From: Panicum virgatum
Lineage: Eukaryota; Streptophyta; Magnoliopsida; Poales; Poaceae
Reading direction: 5' to 3'
Assembly: GCF_016808335.1 (NCBI RefSeq)
Contig: NC_053150.1
Location: 31,761,238-31,825,237 of the forward strand
Length of the DNA: 64,000 nt
Below, one piece after another: positions 33,051 to 43,310 of the stretch (position 1 is the stretch's first letter; each line of letters opens with the position of its first letter). A model generated the notes under the pieces. The model did not search any database. It was not told the origin of the DNA and was given only the letters and a program-made list of their open reading frames with translations. A program made the position numbers and the translations under genes.

Positions 33051-33204
33051 CTAGACACAACACACAAAACAAACTACTAGCAGACACAGAACTACCCTCT
33101 CAATAATCTAGACTGACAGAGAAACAACTAGCACACAACATACAAGACAAACGACTAGCAGACACAGAACTACATAGCCCGCTTCATAATCTAGACAGAC
33201 CTGA
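33051..33204. repeat. Two 77-bp tandem units downstream of the PGG gene
   Basis: The block CTAGCAGACACAGAACTAC with TAATCTAGAC following is repeated with a period of 77 bases (33051 and 33128). It lies 17-170 bases past the stop codon of the PGG gene, probably in its 3' UTR. Confidence 0.75.
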
Positions 33205-33220
33205 AACGATCAGTACTTAA

Positions 33221-35785
33221 CTATGCCTCCTCCCCTTGTGAAGTCTGGCAATGACCATTTGGAACTTGTTCCTCCATTGGCAGGCTCTTCCGGTTAGCAT
33301 GTGCTGCTCCTCCGAGGCCGCAGCTGCAACGGCGTCTCTCGCGGTACAACCAGACCGCGGCATGGATTGCCATGAAGAGCACAACGAGCCCGGTCAGCAC
33401 GATGACACTCTCCCACTTCCTGGTGCTGCCGGCCGCGTAGGCCGCCAGGAGCCCCAGCAAGTCCAGGACGACGGCCGTGTTCGTGGCGACGAGGAGCAGG
33501 TCGGGGTTCTCCTGGTCCGGACGGCGGCGATGGCGACGCCGCAGGATCTGCTGCAGGAGCAGCGCGATGACGACCACGGACGCGATGAAGGACGTGGAGT
33601 TGCTGTAGAAGAACACGTGGTAGCGGCGGCTGTTGGTGTCGTGGAGCACCGAGCTGCCCGCCTCGCGCCGCCGACGGCCGCCGTTGTTGTCCTGCCACAC
33701 GCCGCCCGGCGGCGAGAGGCCGGCTTCGTAGGTGACGCTCGCGGCCAGGATCCCGAGAAGCATCAGGTACTTGCGTTTAGCGTACACCTCGTCGTGGTAC
33801 TCCGTCTCGTCGGCGTTTCTCGGGCCATGCTCTTCCCCGGCGGCGCCTCTGCCTCGTTGGACGAAGTCGAACACGGTTATGTTCAGGGCGATGACGGCGA
33901 TCACTGCGCCCACGAGCACGAACACGACGATGGATGTTCGTGAGCTCCGGGCGCTGCCGGCGGCGTAGGCACCCATGAGGCTAAACAGGCCTGCAACCTG
34001 GCACGCGTACAGCGGGTAGCACCGGATGGCGAGCCGGTGGAGGTTGGGGTTGACGAGGAGGAGGATGAGCGCCATGGACGCCATGAAGCTCGCCGTGTTG
34101 CAGTAGAAGAACGCCTTGAAGCGCCACGGGTTGCTGTCGAGGAGGACCGCGTGGCCCGCGCGCTGTCCGAGTGGCCCGTCGTCGTCGTCGCTGATCCAGA
34201 AGCCGCCAGGCGGGGTCAGGCCGACTTGGTAGGTGATGGTGGCGACCAGGATGGCCAGCAGCAGGAGATGCTTGTGCTCCTTCTCCGGCAGCGTGCTGCT
34301 GGTTTCCGCCGCGCGCAGCGTGAAGTAGAGGACCTGTGCCACGACGTACAGCAGGACGGCAGCGGCCAGGGCCACGACGACGGCGGAGGTCCGGAGGTCC
34401 CGGCAGCTCCCGGCGGCGTACGCGCCGATGAGGGAGAACATGTCCAGCACCATCACCGCCAGCAAGGTGTTGGTCCTCACCAGCTTCACGTTCTGGACCA
34501 TGACGATGGCGACCACGGACGCGACGAAAGCGGTCGAGTTGCAGTAGAAGAAGGCCTTGTACCGCGCCGGCTGCTTCGACAGGAGCACGGCGTCGCCGGC
34601 GATGTGCCCGTCGCGGCCGTCCGGCCAGAAGCCGCCGGGCGGGTTCAGCCCCGTCTGGTACGTGATGGTCGCCGCGAGATTGGCAAGAAGCACCACAAGG
34701 GACTTGACCTTCTTTGTTGCTTGATCGATTGTGCCCGATTGCCCGCCTTGTAGCATCGTGTCGTTGTTTCGAGTGTTGGCACGGAAGCGGAGCTTCAGCA
34801 ATGGCATGAGCACCATCACCATCCCCATCGCGAGGAAGACGAATGCGAGGACTGCGCCGAACAGGCTGACGACGTAGACGCTGCACTCCGTGTCCCGGCA
34901 GCTCCCGGCAGTGTAGGCCGCCACCAGGCCGAGCAGCGCGCCGAGGACAAACACGTAGAGCGCGATGGAGCGCGCCGTCCTCGCGCTGAGCTTTTCTTCC
35001 AGGAGCACCACGATGATGTAGAGGGACGCGACGAAGGCGGTGGTGTTGCAGTAGAAGAACATCCTGTAGTGGCCCTTGTGGTGCGCCTCGACGAGGGAGT
35101 CGCCGGGGCGGTAGCCGCCGTGCGCCGCCGCCGAGTCCCAGAAGCCGCCCGGCGGGTTCAGCCCGGCGACGTAGGTGACGGCCACCGCGAAGGTTGCGAG
35201 CAGGAGCACCACCTTGCGCCGCTCCTTCGCCCTGAGGGCGCCGGGCGCGGCGTCGTCGTCCTCCTCCGCCTCCTCGTCGCGGTCATGCTCCGTCGTCACC
35301 GGCTGCGCCGCCGTCTCCGACGACTGCGAGTGGGACAGCGCCTGCAGGATGTGGAGGCCGACATAGGCGGAGAGGGCGAGCACCAGCGAGGCGGCGTACA
35401 CGGTGGCGGGCCTCTGCTGGCAGCTCCCGGCGAGGTAGGCCCCCATGAGGGCGAGCAGGTCCAGCACCATGACCAGCCGCAGCACGGCGAGCTGGACCCT
35501 GGTGGGGTTCTTGAGGAGGAGGAGGAAGATGACCACGAGCGACGCGACGAGCGCGGCGGAGTTGCAGTAGTAGAAGGACAGGTACCTGGGCCGGTGGGTG
35601 GACCGCAGGATGGGCGCGCCGGCTCCGTCCTCCTTCCACACCCCGCCCGGCGGCTCCAGCCCCGCCACGTAGGTGACGCTGAGGACGAGCGTGGCCAGCA
35701 GCAGGAGCTGCTTCCGGAGCTTGTACTCCGACGAATCCCCGGGCAGCTCCACCACCGCCGGAGCGGCGGCGCTGGGTGCCGACAT
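33221..35785 (-). CDS. Five-PGG-domain multipass membrane protein, 854 aa
   Basis: One uninterrupted frame from ATG at 35785 to TAG at 33221-33223. It consists of five PGG domains in tandem, with the signature PPGG at residues 45-48, 211-214, 382-385, 525-528 and 692-695. Each unit begins with a hydrophobic helix ending (V/I)TY-x-(A/T/V)GL-x-PPGG(V/F)W, then a loop, then F(Y/F)(Y)(C/S)NS/T and three further hydrophobic helices with GAYxAGS. That predicts about four membrane segments per unit, roughly twenty in all. Linkers at about 160-188 and 645-670 are acidic; the C-terminus is basic then polar. PGG is best known at the C-terminus of ankyrin-repeat plant membrane proteins (for example ACD6-like), but no ankyrin repeat is present here. 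The molecular function is not established. The high GC of the coding sequence is normal for an intronless grass gene. Confidence 0.93.
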   Translation of the reverse strand: MSAPSAAAPAVVELPGDSSEYKLRKQLLLLATLVLSVTYVAGLEPPGGVWKEDGAGAPILRSTHRPRYLSFYYCNSAALVASLVVIFLLLLKNPTRVQLAVLRLVMVLDLLALMGAYLAGSCQQRPATVYAASLVLALSAYVGLHILQALSHSQSSETAAQPVTTEHDRDEEAEEDDDAAPGALRAKERRKVVLLLATFAVAVTYVAGLNPPGGFWDSAAAHGGYRPGDSLVEAHHKGHYRMFFYCNTTAFVASLYIIVVLLEEKLSARTARSIALYVFVLGALLGLVAAYTAGSCRDTECSVYVVSLFGAVLAFVFLAMGMVMVLMPLLKLRFRANTRNNDTMLQGGQSGTIDQATKKVKSLVVLLANLAATITYQTGLNPPGGFWPDGRDGHIAGDAVLLSKQPARYKAFFYCNSTAFVASVVAIVMVQNVKLVRTNTLLAVMVLDMFSLIGAYAAGSCRDLRTSAVVVALAAAVLLYVVAQVLYFTLRAAETSSTLPEKEHKHLLLLAILVATITYQVGLTPPGGFWISDDDDGPLGQRAGHAVLLDSNPWRFKAFFYCNTASFMASMALILLLVNPNLHRLAIRCYPLYACQVAGLFSLMGAYAAGSARSSRTSIVVFVLVGAVIAVIALNITVFDFVQRGRGAAGEEHGPRNADETEYHDEVYAKRKYLMLLGILAASVTYEAGLSPPGGVWQDNNGGRRRREAGSSVLHDTNSRRYHVFFYSNSTSFIASVVVIALLLQQILRRRHRRRPDQENPDLLLVATNTAVVLDLLGLLAAYAAGSTRKWESVIVLTGLVVLFMAIHAAVWLYRERRRCSCGLGGAAHANRKSLPMEEQVPNGHCQTSQGEEA

Positions 35786-36347
35786 CTCGATCGACTTCCG
35801 AGTGGCTCCTCAGGAAATGCAGGGCCAATAATAACTACTACTCGGCGAAGGGACAGTGCCGCCAGCCGGCCGTGTATCAAGGACCTCCTGGCTGTAGCAG
35901 TGTTGCCGCTGCTTCCTCGTAGGCTCGTCGCTGCCACCATGGCCTTGCCCGTGATATCGATCCTGCCGCAGGGGAAGGTGTGTCGTCTCGTCTCTGCGTG
36001 CTCTGCTAAATACTGTACGATTTCAATAGTAAACGAGCGAGAGAGCAGACCAAGGAAAGAGGTCTGGGTCTCCCCCAATTGACTAGTGTTGACTTACATG
36101 CAGATCTCACCAGCTCTCCCAGCTAAAATAAACACAATTGCCTATCTGCCGCGCCCAAATCATGCCGCGACCAAATCCCGTACCAGACCTCCCCACCGCT
36201 CGCGCGCCCCTTGGGCCCTCACCGCTTTCTGTGTCCAGTCTCAGATTTCCATCTTCGAAGGATCTCTTTTGCTATGCTGTTTCACATATGCCCGTCCGAC
36301 CACGGGGCGCGAGAGGAAATGGTTGCTAGAACTGCCGAGTGATTGCA
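35786..36347. other. 5' flank of the PGG gene
   Basis: Presumed promoter and 5' UTR of the minus-strand PGG gene. No TATA box at a convincing position was found. Open frames here are antisense shadows or chance. Confidence 0.5.
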
Positions 36348-36362
36348 ACACATAATTTAGGG

Positions 36363-37257
36363 AGCAACAACCCATCGTCGGGGGGTCGGCAGTTGTTCAC
36401 CACTTTCCCCTTTCTCGAGCGCTACAGTAGATAGGCGAAACAGAGATCCCTCGCTTCCGCCATCGATCCGCCCGATTCCCCTCGCCAGCGGCTCTCCGGC
36501 GGCCGTGCGGCGTGGGAATCGGGTGGATCCGGGTCGGAGTACTTAGTACTACTAGTATTAGTGTAGATTAGTGCTAGTTAGCTAGGTTTGCCGGTGAAGT
36601 GTGCGTGTCTCCGTCTGGCGGCGGCGGTGTCGAGCTCTGCTTCATGGCGGCGGCTTTTGCTTCTGCTGGTCCGTGCGGGCCCGGCGGGAGGCGGTGTATC
36701 CCGGTACTGGTCTTCCGGCGGCGGATGGGAAGCTGACGGATCCAGGTTCATCCTCGTGGTGGGCTGCATCCTCATCTTCTTCTCCAACATCGGCGGCGGC
36801 GGTACCAGGTTTCCTTTTCTTCGTCCTTGCGGAAGGGAGAAGATCTGTTGCATCCCTAGGGATGCGCCCTCTATCTGCGTTGGTGCTTTGGCCACTGACG
36901 CTGGACTGGGGGTCTGCTCGCCGGCGGCGGTGTCGGCGGCGGGGGACCCCTCTTCCTCTTCCTCTCCCTGCGCGACGATGGCCGATGCGCGTTCAGCGAC
37001 TATGATGCGTGCTGGAGTGTCCAGGCATTGGCTCATGCGGCATTTCTGTGCTTTGGAGTCGTCCGTGGTGGAGGAATGTGGATCGATCCTGGTCGTCGTC
37101 GTCATGCTCGTCGCCGGCGGCCATGTTCTTGAGCTCAGAGGCTTGCCTCACACTTGGGGGCGCTGTTATGTATTTTCAAGGTCTTCCAGGGTGTTTTCTG
37201 TAAAACTCCAGGGATATACTGTGCTTTCTTATTAATATAACCCCCTTTCGCAAAAAA
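36363..37257 (+). mobile_element. Non-LTR retroposon, 895 bp, with 15-bp TSD and A-tail
   Basis: Flanked by ACACATAATTTAGGG at 36348-36362 and 37258-37272, a perfect 15-bp duplication. The 3' end is TTAATATAACCCCCTTTCGC followed by a run of A. The body is GC-rich, with no recognised protein domain and frames open only by chance. It has the hallmarks of target-primed insertion but no reverse transcriptase, so it is either a LINE deletion derivative or a non-autonomous element. The 3' tail style resembles plant L1. Confidence 0.85.
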
Positions 37258-37309
37258 ACACATAATTTAGGGTGTGTTTACCTGGTTGTAGAGGAGGACG
37301 CATGGGATG

Positions 37310-38360
37310 GTATTGAGTAGCATGCACTAATGCAAATAGTTGAACACTAAACAATAATTTAATTAAAAACGTGAATAACTAATTTGTATTTTGACACATA
37401 GGATGGAAATGGGGTCATCCTCTTTTTTGAAAAATAAAAAATCGACGGGGCCGTCTTCACTTAGAGCTTCATGCTCCCGATGTACGACGCGTGGGCATTG
37501 TAGTGGAGTCGACTCCAAAGCACGAGGACGGACCGGCTCGCTCAGCTCTAGGCGAAACGCGACTCGGCTTGCATGACACACGAGGCTCCAAACCCATGAA
37601 TCACCGGCTAGTAAATCCTGTGTTTCACAGGTCTAGCGTGGAACACAAGGTTTATACTGGTTTAGTCAGAATATCCATACATTCAGTTCATAACAGCTCG
37701 TGTATCTTGCACTTATTTGTAGTAGGGGTTACAAACGGGCGAAAAAGGGAGCGAGGTCCCAAGTCTGTAGTGGGGAGTGTGTCGGTGTTTTTACCGTCAG
37801 TCTATATAGGGATACCCTAAGGTAAGAGATTGTTTGGGGACAAATCGCCGAATCTGGAACTTGAAAGTAAACGGAGGACACAAGACACAAATTTAGACAG
37901 GTTCGGGGCCGCCGGAATAATGTAATACGCTACGTCTTCTGTAGTGGTTTGGTATATTGCGCCCTGCGCTGGTGTGTTGTGCTCTGGTAAGGTATCTAGC
38001 TTATCTGGTTTGTCCTATCTACCGATCTAGGTACCCCCTCCTTTGTATAGTTCACAGGGTGGGATATTGGTTGTTTACAAGGTAGGAGCCCTATGAAGAT
38101 TACAAAATAGTCCCAGGAGGATTATAGAGGAGAGTTCTAGTTGGAGTCTAGCTTCTTCCTTCCTTGTGGGTATTCGAAATCTTCCTCACATCTATATGAT
38201 GTGCATAGTCTCGTGGACTCGGATCTGACAAGCCCCGAACTCTTCGTAGCCGAGTACTGCAGGCGTAGAGTACTTCTGAAGTCGTCTTTGAGTGCTTCTA
38301 GTGCTCCGTCGAGTGCTTTGAGTGATCTTCTGAGTACTTCCAACTGCATCGAGGCTGTGA
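37310..38360. repeat. Tandem duplication of LTR-derived DNA, copy A
   Basis: 1.05-kb unit starting AGTAGCATGCACTAATGC and ending GCATCGAGGCTGTG, followed at once by copy B. It contains a MITE-like half (GGATGGAAATGGGGTCATCC), a segment of one LTR (GTTTATACTGGTTTAGTCAG), and from 37780 a gypsy LTR in minus orientation (TGTCGGTGTTTTTAC as its inner end; the minus strand has a TATACAAAGGAG core). Confidence 0.85.
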
Positions 38361-40341
38361 GTAGGATGCACTAATGCAAATAGTTGAACAATAAACTATA
38401 ATTTAATTAAAAACATGAATAACTAATTTGTATTTTGACACATAGGATGGAAATGGGGTCATCCTCTTTTTGGAAAAATAAAAAAATCGACGTGGCCGTC
38501 CTCACCGAGAGCTTCATGCCCCCTATGTACGACGCGTGGGCATCCTAGACATTCGATGGCACACGGTGGAGTCGACTCCAAAGCACGAGGACGGACCGGC
38601 TCGCTCAGCTCTAGGCGAAACGACTCGGCTTGCATGACACACGTAGGGATGCAAGCCGGGCGGGCTTTGCCGCAAGCCCGCTGCCCGTTGGACTCACCCG
38701 CGCCGCAAGCCTGCCGCCGCAATTCAGCCTGTGTGCGTGAAGTGGTGTTATGCGGCCTGCCGACGGGCCCAGCGGCGCCGCACAGCGCGCAAAAAGCTCT
38801 GGCTCCCTGCACCACTCGCGTGCGATGCCGCCACAGTCGCCAATCAACCTCTGTGCGCCGCCGCGCCGCCGCTGCAGTCGCCATTCGAGCTCGCATGCGC
38901 CTGCGCTGCGTCAGTCGCCATTCAAGCTAAGATCCAGAAGAGAGGGGTGCCCGTGCGCGAGCGGCCTCGTGTGCATCGCAGGTCACGCCCATGGCGTCGC
39001 CATCTTGCTCCGGCGATATAGAGTGCAATCTGCCGTGGCCTCTCAGAGGAGGCTCCGGCGGACTGCTGCGCACGGAGGTGCGAGCTACCTGTGCCAGGTG
39101 GATCACTGCCTCGCGGATCTGACCGGCGCCGTAGCTTACTTCAGGAATCTATTCTTTCGATCTGAAATTTCTTCACGTGCCGCGCGTACGGGCCGGCGAG
39201 ATGGTCCAGTGGGTACGGGCGTAAGGGCTCCGGTGAGTGCAGGAAGACGAAGTAGCGACGCGGACCTCGGTGGGGTGGAGGCTGCTGTTGTCCTTGCCTG
39301 GACGGGGACGGAGGAGAGCACGGGAAAGATGGCCATGCGGGCTGCCGCAAACGCCGCAAAAAGCAAGCGGTGGTATGCGGGCCGCCACATACGCCCGCGA
39401 TGGAGCTTGCGGCTCGTGCGGACGCGGGGCGGGCAACTGCAACCCGCCCCGCTTCCAAGTATAGACACACTAGGCTCGAAACTATGCTTTTTGATGTTCA
39501 GAATCATCTGCTAGTAAATCCCGTGTTTCACAGGTCTACCATGGATGGTTTGCTAAGAAAACACAAGGTTTATACTGGTCTAGGCGGAACGTCCTTATGT
39601 TCAGTTCACGACAACTCGTGTATCTTATACTTATTTGTAGTAGGAGTTACAAACGGGCGAAAAAGGGAGTGAGGTCCCAAGACTCTAGTGGGGAGTGGGG
39701 AGTGTGTCGGTGTTTTTACTGCCAGTCTACCTAGGAATACCCTAAGGTAGGAGATTGCTCAGGGATAGATCGCCGAATCTGGAACTTGAAGGTAAATGCG
39801 AGGACACAAGACACAAATTTAGACAAATTCGAGGCCGCTAGAATAGCGTAATACCCTATGTCCTTTGTGGTGGTTTGGTATATTACGCCCTGTGCTGGTG
39901 TGTTATGCTCTGTTAAGCTATCTAGCTTATCTGGTTGGTTCTATCTGCCGATCTAGGTACCCCCCTCCTTCATATAATCAAGAGGGCCGGTTACAAGGTA
40001 GGAGTCCTAGGAGGATTATAAAGTAGAGTCCTAGGAGGATTACAAAGGAGTCCTAGTTGGAGTCCAGCTTCTTCCTTCCTTGTGGGTATTTGAAATCTTC
40101 CTCACGTCTATGTGGTGTGCACAGTCCGTGGGCCCGAGTCTGATCGGCCCCCGAGCTCTTCGTAGTCGAGTACTGTAGGCGTCGATTACTTTTGAAGTCA
40201 TCTTCGAGTGCTTTGAGTGCTCCGTCGAGTACTTTGAGTGATCTTCCGAGTACTTCTGACTGCAGCGAGGCTATGGGGTGCTCAAACCCCGAAAATCTTT
40301 TTTTATACGGTGCGCGATGAACTCACGCTCCATATGGAATA
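38361..40341. repeat. Tandem duplication of LTR-derived DNA, copy B, with hAT insertion
   Basis: Same order of segments as copy A: AGTAGGATGCACTAATGC, GGATGGAAATGGGGTCATCC, GTTTATACTGGTCTAGGCGG, then the gypsy LTR from 39705. It is interrupted by an 820-bp hAT element and extends past the copy A breakpoint to the end of the LTR near 40341. Confidence 0.85.
38644..39463. mobile_element. Non-autonomous Ac/Tip100-like hAT element, 820 bp
   Basis: Begins TAGGGATGCAAGCCGGGCGG and ends, in reverse complement, TATACTTGGAAGCGGGGCGG: an imperfect TIR of about 21 bp whose left terminus, TAGGGATG, matches the Ac type. Flanks GACACACG (38636-38643) and GACACACT (39464-39471) give an 8-bp TSD with one mismatch. 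Copy A carries the uninterrupted site (GACACACGAGGCTC). The interior is GC-rich with subterminal GCAAGC(C/G)G motifs. No transposase domain was seen. Confidence 0.9.
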
Positions 40342-40354
40342 ATCCCCTTGTGAG

Positions 40355-40983
40355 TGTTTTACTGTCACGTCTACCTAGAGATACCCTTAGATAGAGATAT
40401 GATCGTGGGGGGTCGCTGAGATTAGGAACACGATGATACAAGCAACACAAAGGTTTAGACAGGCTCGGGCCGAAGATGTTGCGTAATACCCTACGTCCTG
40501 TGTGGTTTCTATTGCCTAGGGTCTAGCGATACGCGTAGAAGGAGTCTCTATGCGCTATGGGATATCGAATTAATGAGAGGGGTCCCTACCCGCCTTTATG
40601 TAGGCTGGGGGAGCAGGGTTACATGGAAATCCTATGTCAGTTTATCTCCTAGAGTTTATCCTGAGTAGTTTCCATCTAATCCGACTAGTACAAGATATGG
40701 GCGGTTACATGCTGTACACAATATCTCGCACAGGACCGTGCCACACGAGATATCTTGTGGCCCCGGGTCTGACAAGCCCCGGAGTTCTTCGTAGCCAAAT
40801 AGTCGCAGATCTTTGAGTACTCCTGAGCCCTTGAGTAGTTCCTAGGACTTCTCGCGGATCATGTTTTCTGAGTACTTCACGAGCTGTGCTGAGGCTGCGA
40901 GGTGCTCTTGCCCGAGTGGTCTTGAAATCTTCAAAGATCTTTAAATATAGGGTGCGACGAGTAGTCGCACTCCATATGAAGTA
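40355..40983 (-). repeat. Gypsy LTR, minus strand, with adjacent polypurine tract
   Basis: The plus strand starts TGTTTTACTGTCACG and reaches CACTCCATATGAAGTA. The minus strand has a CATAAAGGCGGGTAGGGACC core promoter-like region and the GTAGGGTATTACGCAAC block common in grass gypsy LTRs. Bases 40984-40997 read CTCGGGGGC on the minus strand, a polypurine tract, so this is a 3' LTR with a short internal remnant up to about 41040. Exact termini are uncertain. Confidence 0.75.
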
Positions 40984-41040
40984 GCCCCCGAGTCTTAGGT
41001 TAAATCAAAGAATCAGGCTGAGGGTCACTTCAATCTTTTT

Positions 41041-42420
41041 GCTTATCTTCCAAAAAATTTAAAAAGTAAATTATTTATGATATGTATCCCGCAGCCCTCG
41101 AGAATTGACTCTAAATCCGACCCATGATTTGAAATTAAGGATCTACGTGGCATTTATTTTATTTTGATGGCATAGACAACACTTGCGAAATCCAATATGA
41201 TCCACCATGGGAAGAGGATACTCATGGACAATAATCATTAAAGCAAGTTCTATCCTAGCAACATCTTGATCAAACACATACTTCTCTAATTTGATTGTGC
41301 CTTCTTTTGGGTTTGCAGATAATTTAAGAGTTGGCTGTGTTAAACCCTTTCTAGTATTCTGTCATCACATATAAAAAGGTGATTCTTCAAGTGAGTTGTA
41401 CCATTTCTTGTCTGCCCACATAAATGTTTCTTACACCATTTACATTTTGCTTTCCAAACCCCATTTACACTAATCAAATCAAAGTCTTTCAATACTTCAG
41501 ATCTTAGCTTCCTCTTTTTAGTAGCAGGGACATCATCTTCTATCTCTACCACATCAATATTACCTGTAGCAGAATCAGTTGCTGGTGTTGCTGAATCGGA
41601 TGGTGTTGCTGAATTGGCTGCATGACATGGACGAGAACCCATAGATTGAGATGCAGCAGCAGCTTGAGATCCGCTTGAAGCACCACGAGCCGACATTGTT
41701 CACTTCCTGTCAAATGCAAAAAGGCAAAAATTATACATGGGATTGGGGGATGATGCATGAAATTCGAGATCCTGGGAAGGGAGATGTCATCGTACCTCCT
41801 AGCCTGCTTGATTCGTGGATTGGTGAGGGCGGCGCGGCCTGGAGAGGTGCGGTCGGCGGCGGCGCAGACTGGGCAGGCTCTGCGCGATGGCCGGGGTGCG
41901 GGGCGCGGGGCCCTCTGCTCTGCGCTCTGCAAGGCTCCGGCTCTCGCTGAGTGGCTAGTCGCTGCACTGCCTCGTAGTGGCCGGCCGATAGTGGGGCCGT
42001 GGGGGCGTGGTTGGGCCGGGTTGTTGGCCGTGGCCGCCTTGCCGGTAGGCCGGCCAACAGTGGGGGCGGGGCCGGGGCCGGGGCGGGTGGGTGCCTATCA
42101 TCCTAGCTGCACTGCTGCGGGCAGCCGCCGGGTGACTGGGTCGCTGGAATGGGCGAGGGGTGAGGCGGCCGTGAGGGAGTGACGAGTGAGGGTCTGATGT
42201 GGGGATATATATCTAGGGTTTTAGGTGGGTTTTATTGGGCTAGTTGTTTTCGGAGACCCAATAGAACTCCGTGGGTAAAATTAATAATCTGCCCCAAACC
42301 CGAAATATTTTGAGTATCCGAACCCAAAAATCTGCGGGTGAAAATTAGAACCCAAATTCAAAACTCGCAAACCCAAAATCTGCGGATATCTGCTCCGAAC
42401 CCGATCCGCTGCCATCCATA
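41041..42420 (-). mobile_element. 5' part of a hAT transposon, truncated
   Basis: The minus strand starts at 42420 with TATGGATGGCAGCGGATCGGG, a hAT-like terminus, followed by a 5' leader with GGGTTCGGA motifs, a GC-rich non-coding part and the start of a transposase. It stops at the gypsy LTR remnant. The other terminus is missing. Confidence 0.7.
41130..41696 (-). pseudogene. hAT transposase N-terminus with BED zinc finger
   Basis: The start MSARGASSGSQ at 41696 follows an apparent intron acceptor (TTTGACAG). The BED finger is visible as VWKAKCKWCKKHL with TRNGTTHLKNHLFIC (C-x2-C then H-x4-H). A stop or frameshift near 41340 ends the frame; the family continues in another frame to about 41130 with LEKYVFDQDVARIELALM and HEYPLPMVDHIGF, as in RICESLEEPER-like hAT transposases. 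The catalytic and dimerisation domains are gone. Confidence 0.85.
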
Positions 42421-42600
42421 TAGATGAAGGAGTTTGGCACTTCAATCAATATGGGTTGATTATCTAGATGAAATGAAATTTACCTAACATATAAGTACTA
42501 CTTGCAGAATGGGGTTCGCTACAGCAATTTGAGTATAAAGTTTTCATCGACCAGATAGCATTTAGATCATAGATTTGGGGAAATAGAAGCAATATTGTTT
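42421..42600. repeat. Direct repeat unit 1 (pair with 43129-43310)
   Basis: Shares ATGAAGGAGTTTGG, GGGTTGATTATCTAGA, AATGGGGTTCG and the CATAGCATTTGGATCA-like block with a second copy 708 bases downstream, roughly 80% identical by eye. Unit 1 abuts the hAT terminus. Confidence 0.8.
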
Positions 42601-42629
42601 TATAGATGCATACCTGTTATAGGAAGCTG

Positions 42630-42860
42630 GAAGCACTCCAGAAGACGCACCCTTTGGATCTTGGTAAGTGGCCGGCGGAGAGGGTGTGAATGATGCGGTT
42701 GCTAGTCGTGGGTTGGCGCCGGCCGTGTTGTCTAGGATGAACAGCACGACGAAGACGGCGGGATTGGCGTGGCCGCCGGCCGCGGCACCTGCGATGAACA
42801 CCAGGATGAAGTGATCGAACGTATGGACCTTGATGTGTTGCCCTTTCGATCTGCTCGATG
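42630..42860 (-). pseudogene. Possible aquaporin-like gene fragment
   Basis: A short minus-strand frame contains HFILVFIAGAAAGGHANPAV, reminiscent of the first NPA loop of tonoplast-type aquaporins (GGHVNPAV), followed by an unrelated Pro/Ala-rich stretch and a GT splice-donor-like end (AACAG|GTATGC). It is only one short match, so it may be coincidence. No other exon of an aquaporin was found nearby. Confidence 0.25.
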
Positions 42861-43128
42861 AGATTACTTATTTATTATCCTTGCAGAACTCCAATCTAAT
42901 TATATATAAGGTGATTCTGATTTAAAGATAACTGTAGATCAAGAATAGTTAGCAAGAATATCAGGTTTGATATATGCTGCCATCTAATTTTTTTTTGTTC
43001 AATTAAAGATAACAGCCGAATAAGAAGATCTAGAAGACTTATATGACTGAACGGTCTACAGAACAAATCTAGCAAAGCAAAAAAATGTGTGCTACGTTGA
43101 CATATTATCAAACAGTAAATGAGCATGG

Positions 43129-43310
43129 AAGCAGATGAAGGAGTTTGGTATTTCAATCAATTTGGGTTGATTATCTAGAGGAAAGAAAATTTGCCCAATA
43201 TATAAGTGCTGCTTGCGGAATGGGGTTCGTACAACAATTTCAGCATAAACTTTTATCTACCACATAGCATTTGGATCACACAGTTTTGGGGAAACACAAG
43301 CCATATCGTT
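43129..43310. repeat. Direct repeat unit 2 (pair with 42421-42600)
   Basis: Second copy of the repeat described at 42421. The intervening 528 bases carry the possible aquaporin-like fragment. It may be an old tandem duplication. Confidence 0.8.

Noticed and set aside
33981..36082. Long frames of 301, 337 and 260 codons overlapping the PGG gene
   Set aside because: They are shadows of the GC-rich PGG gene in other frames, Arg/Gly-rich with no domains; only the 854-codon frame carries conserved motifs.
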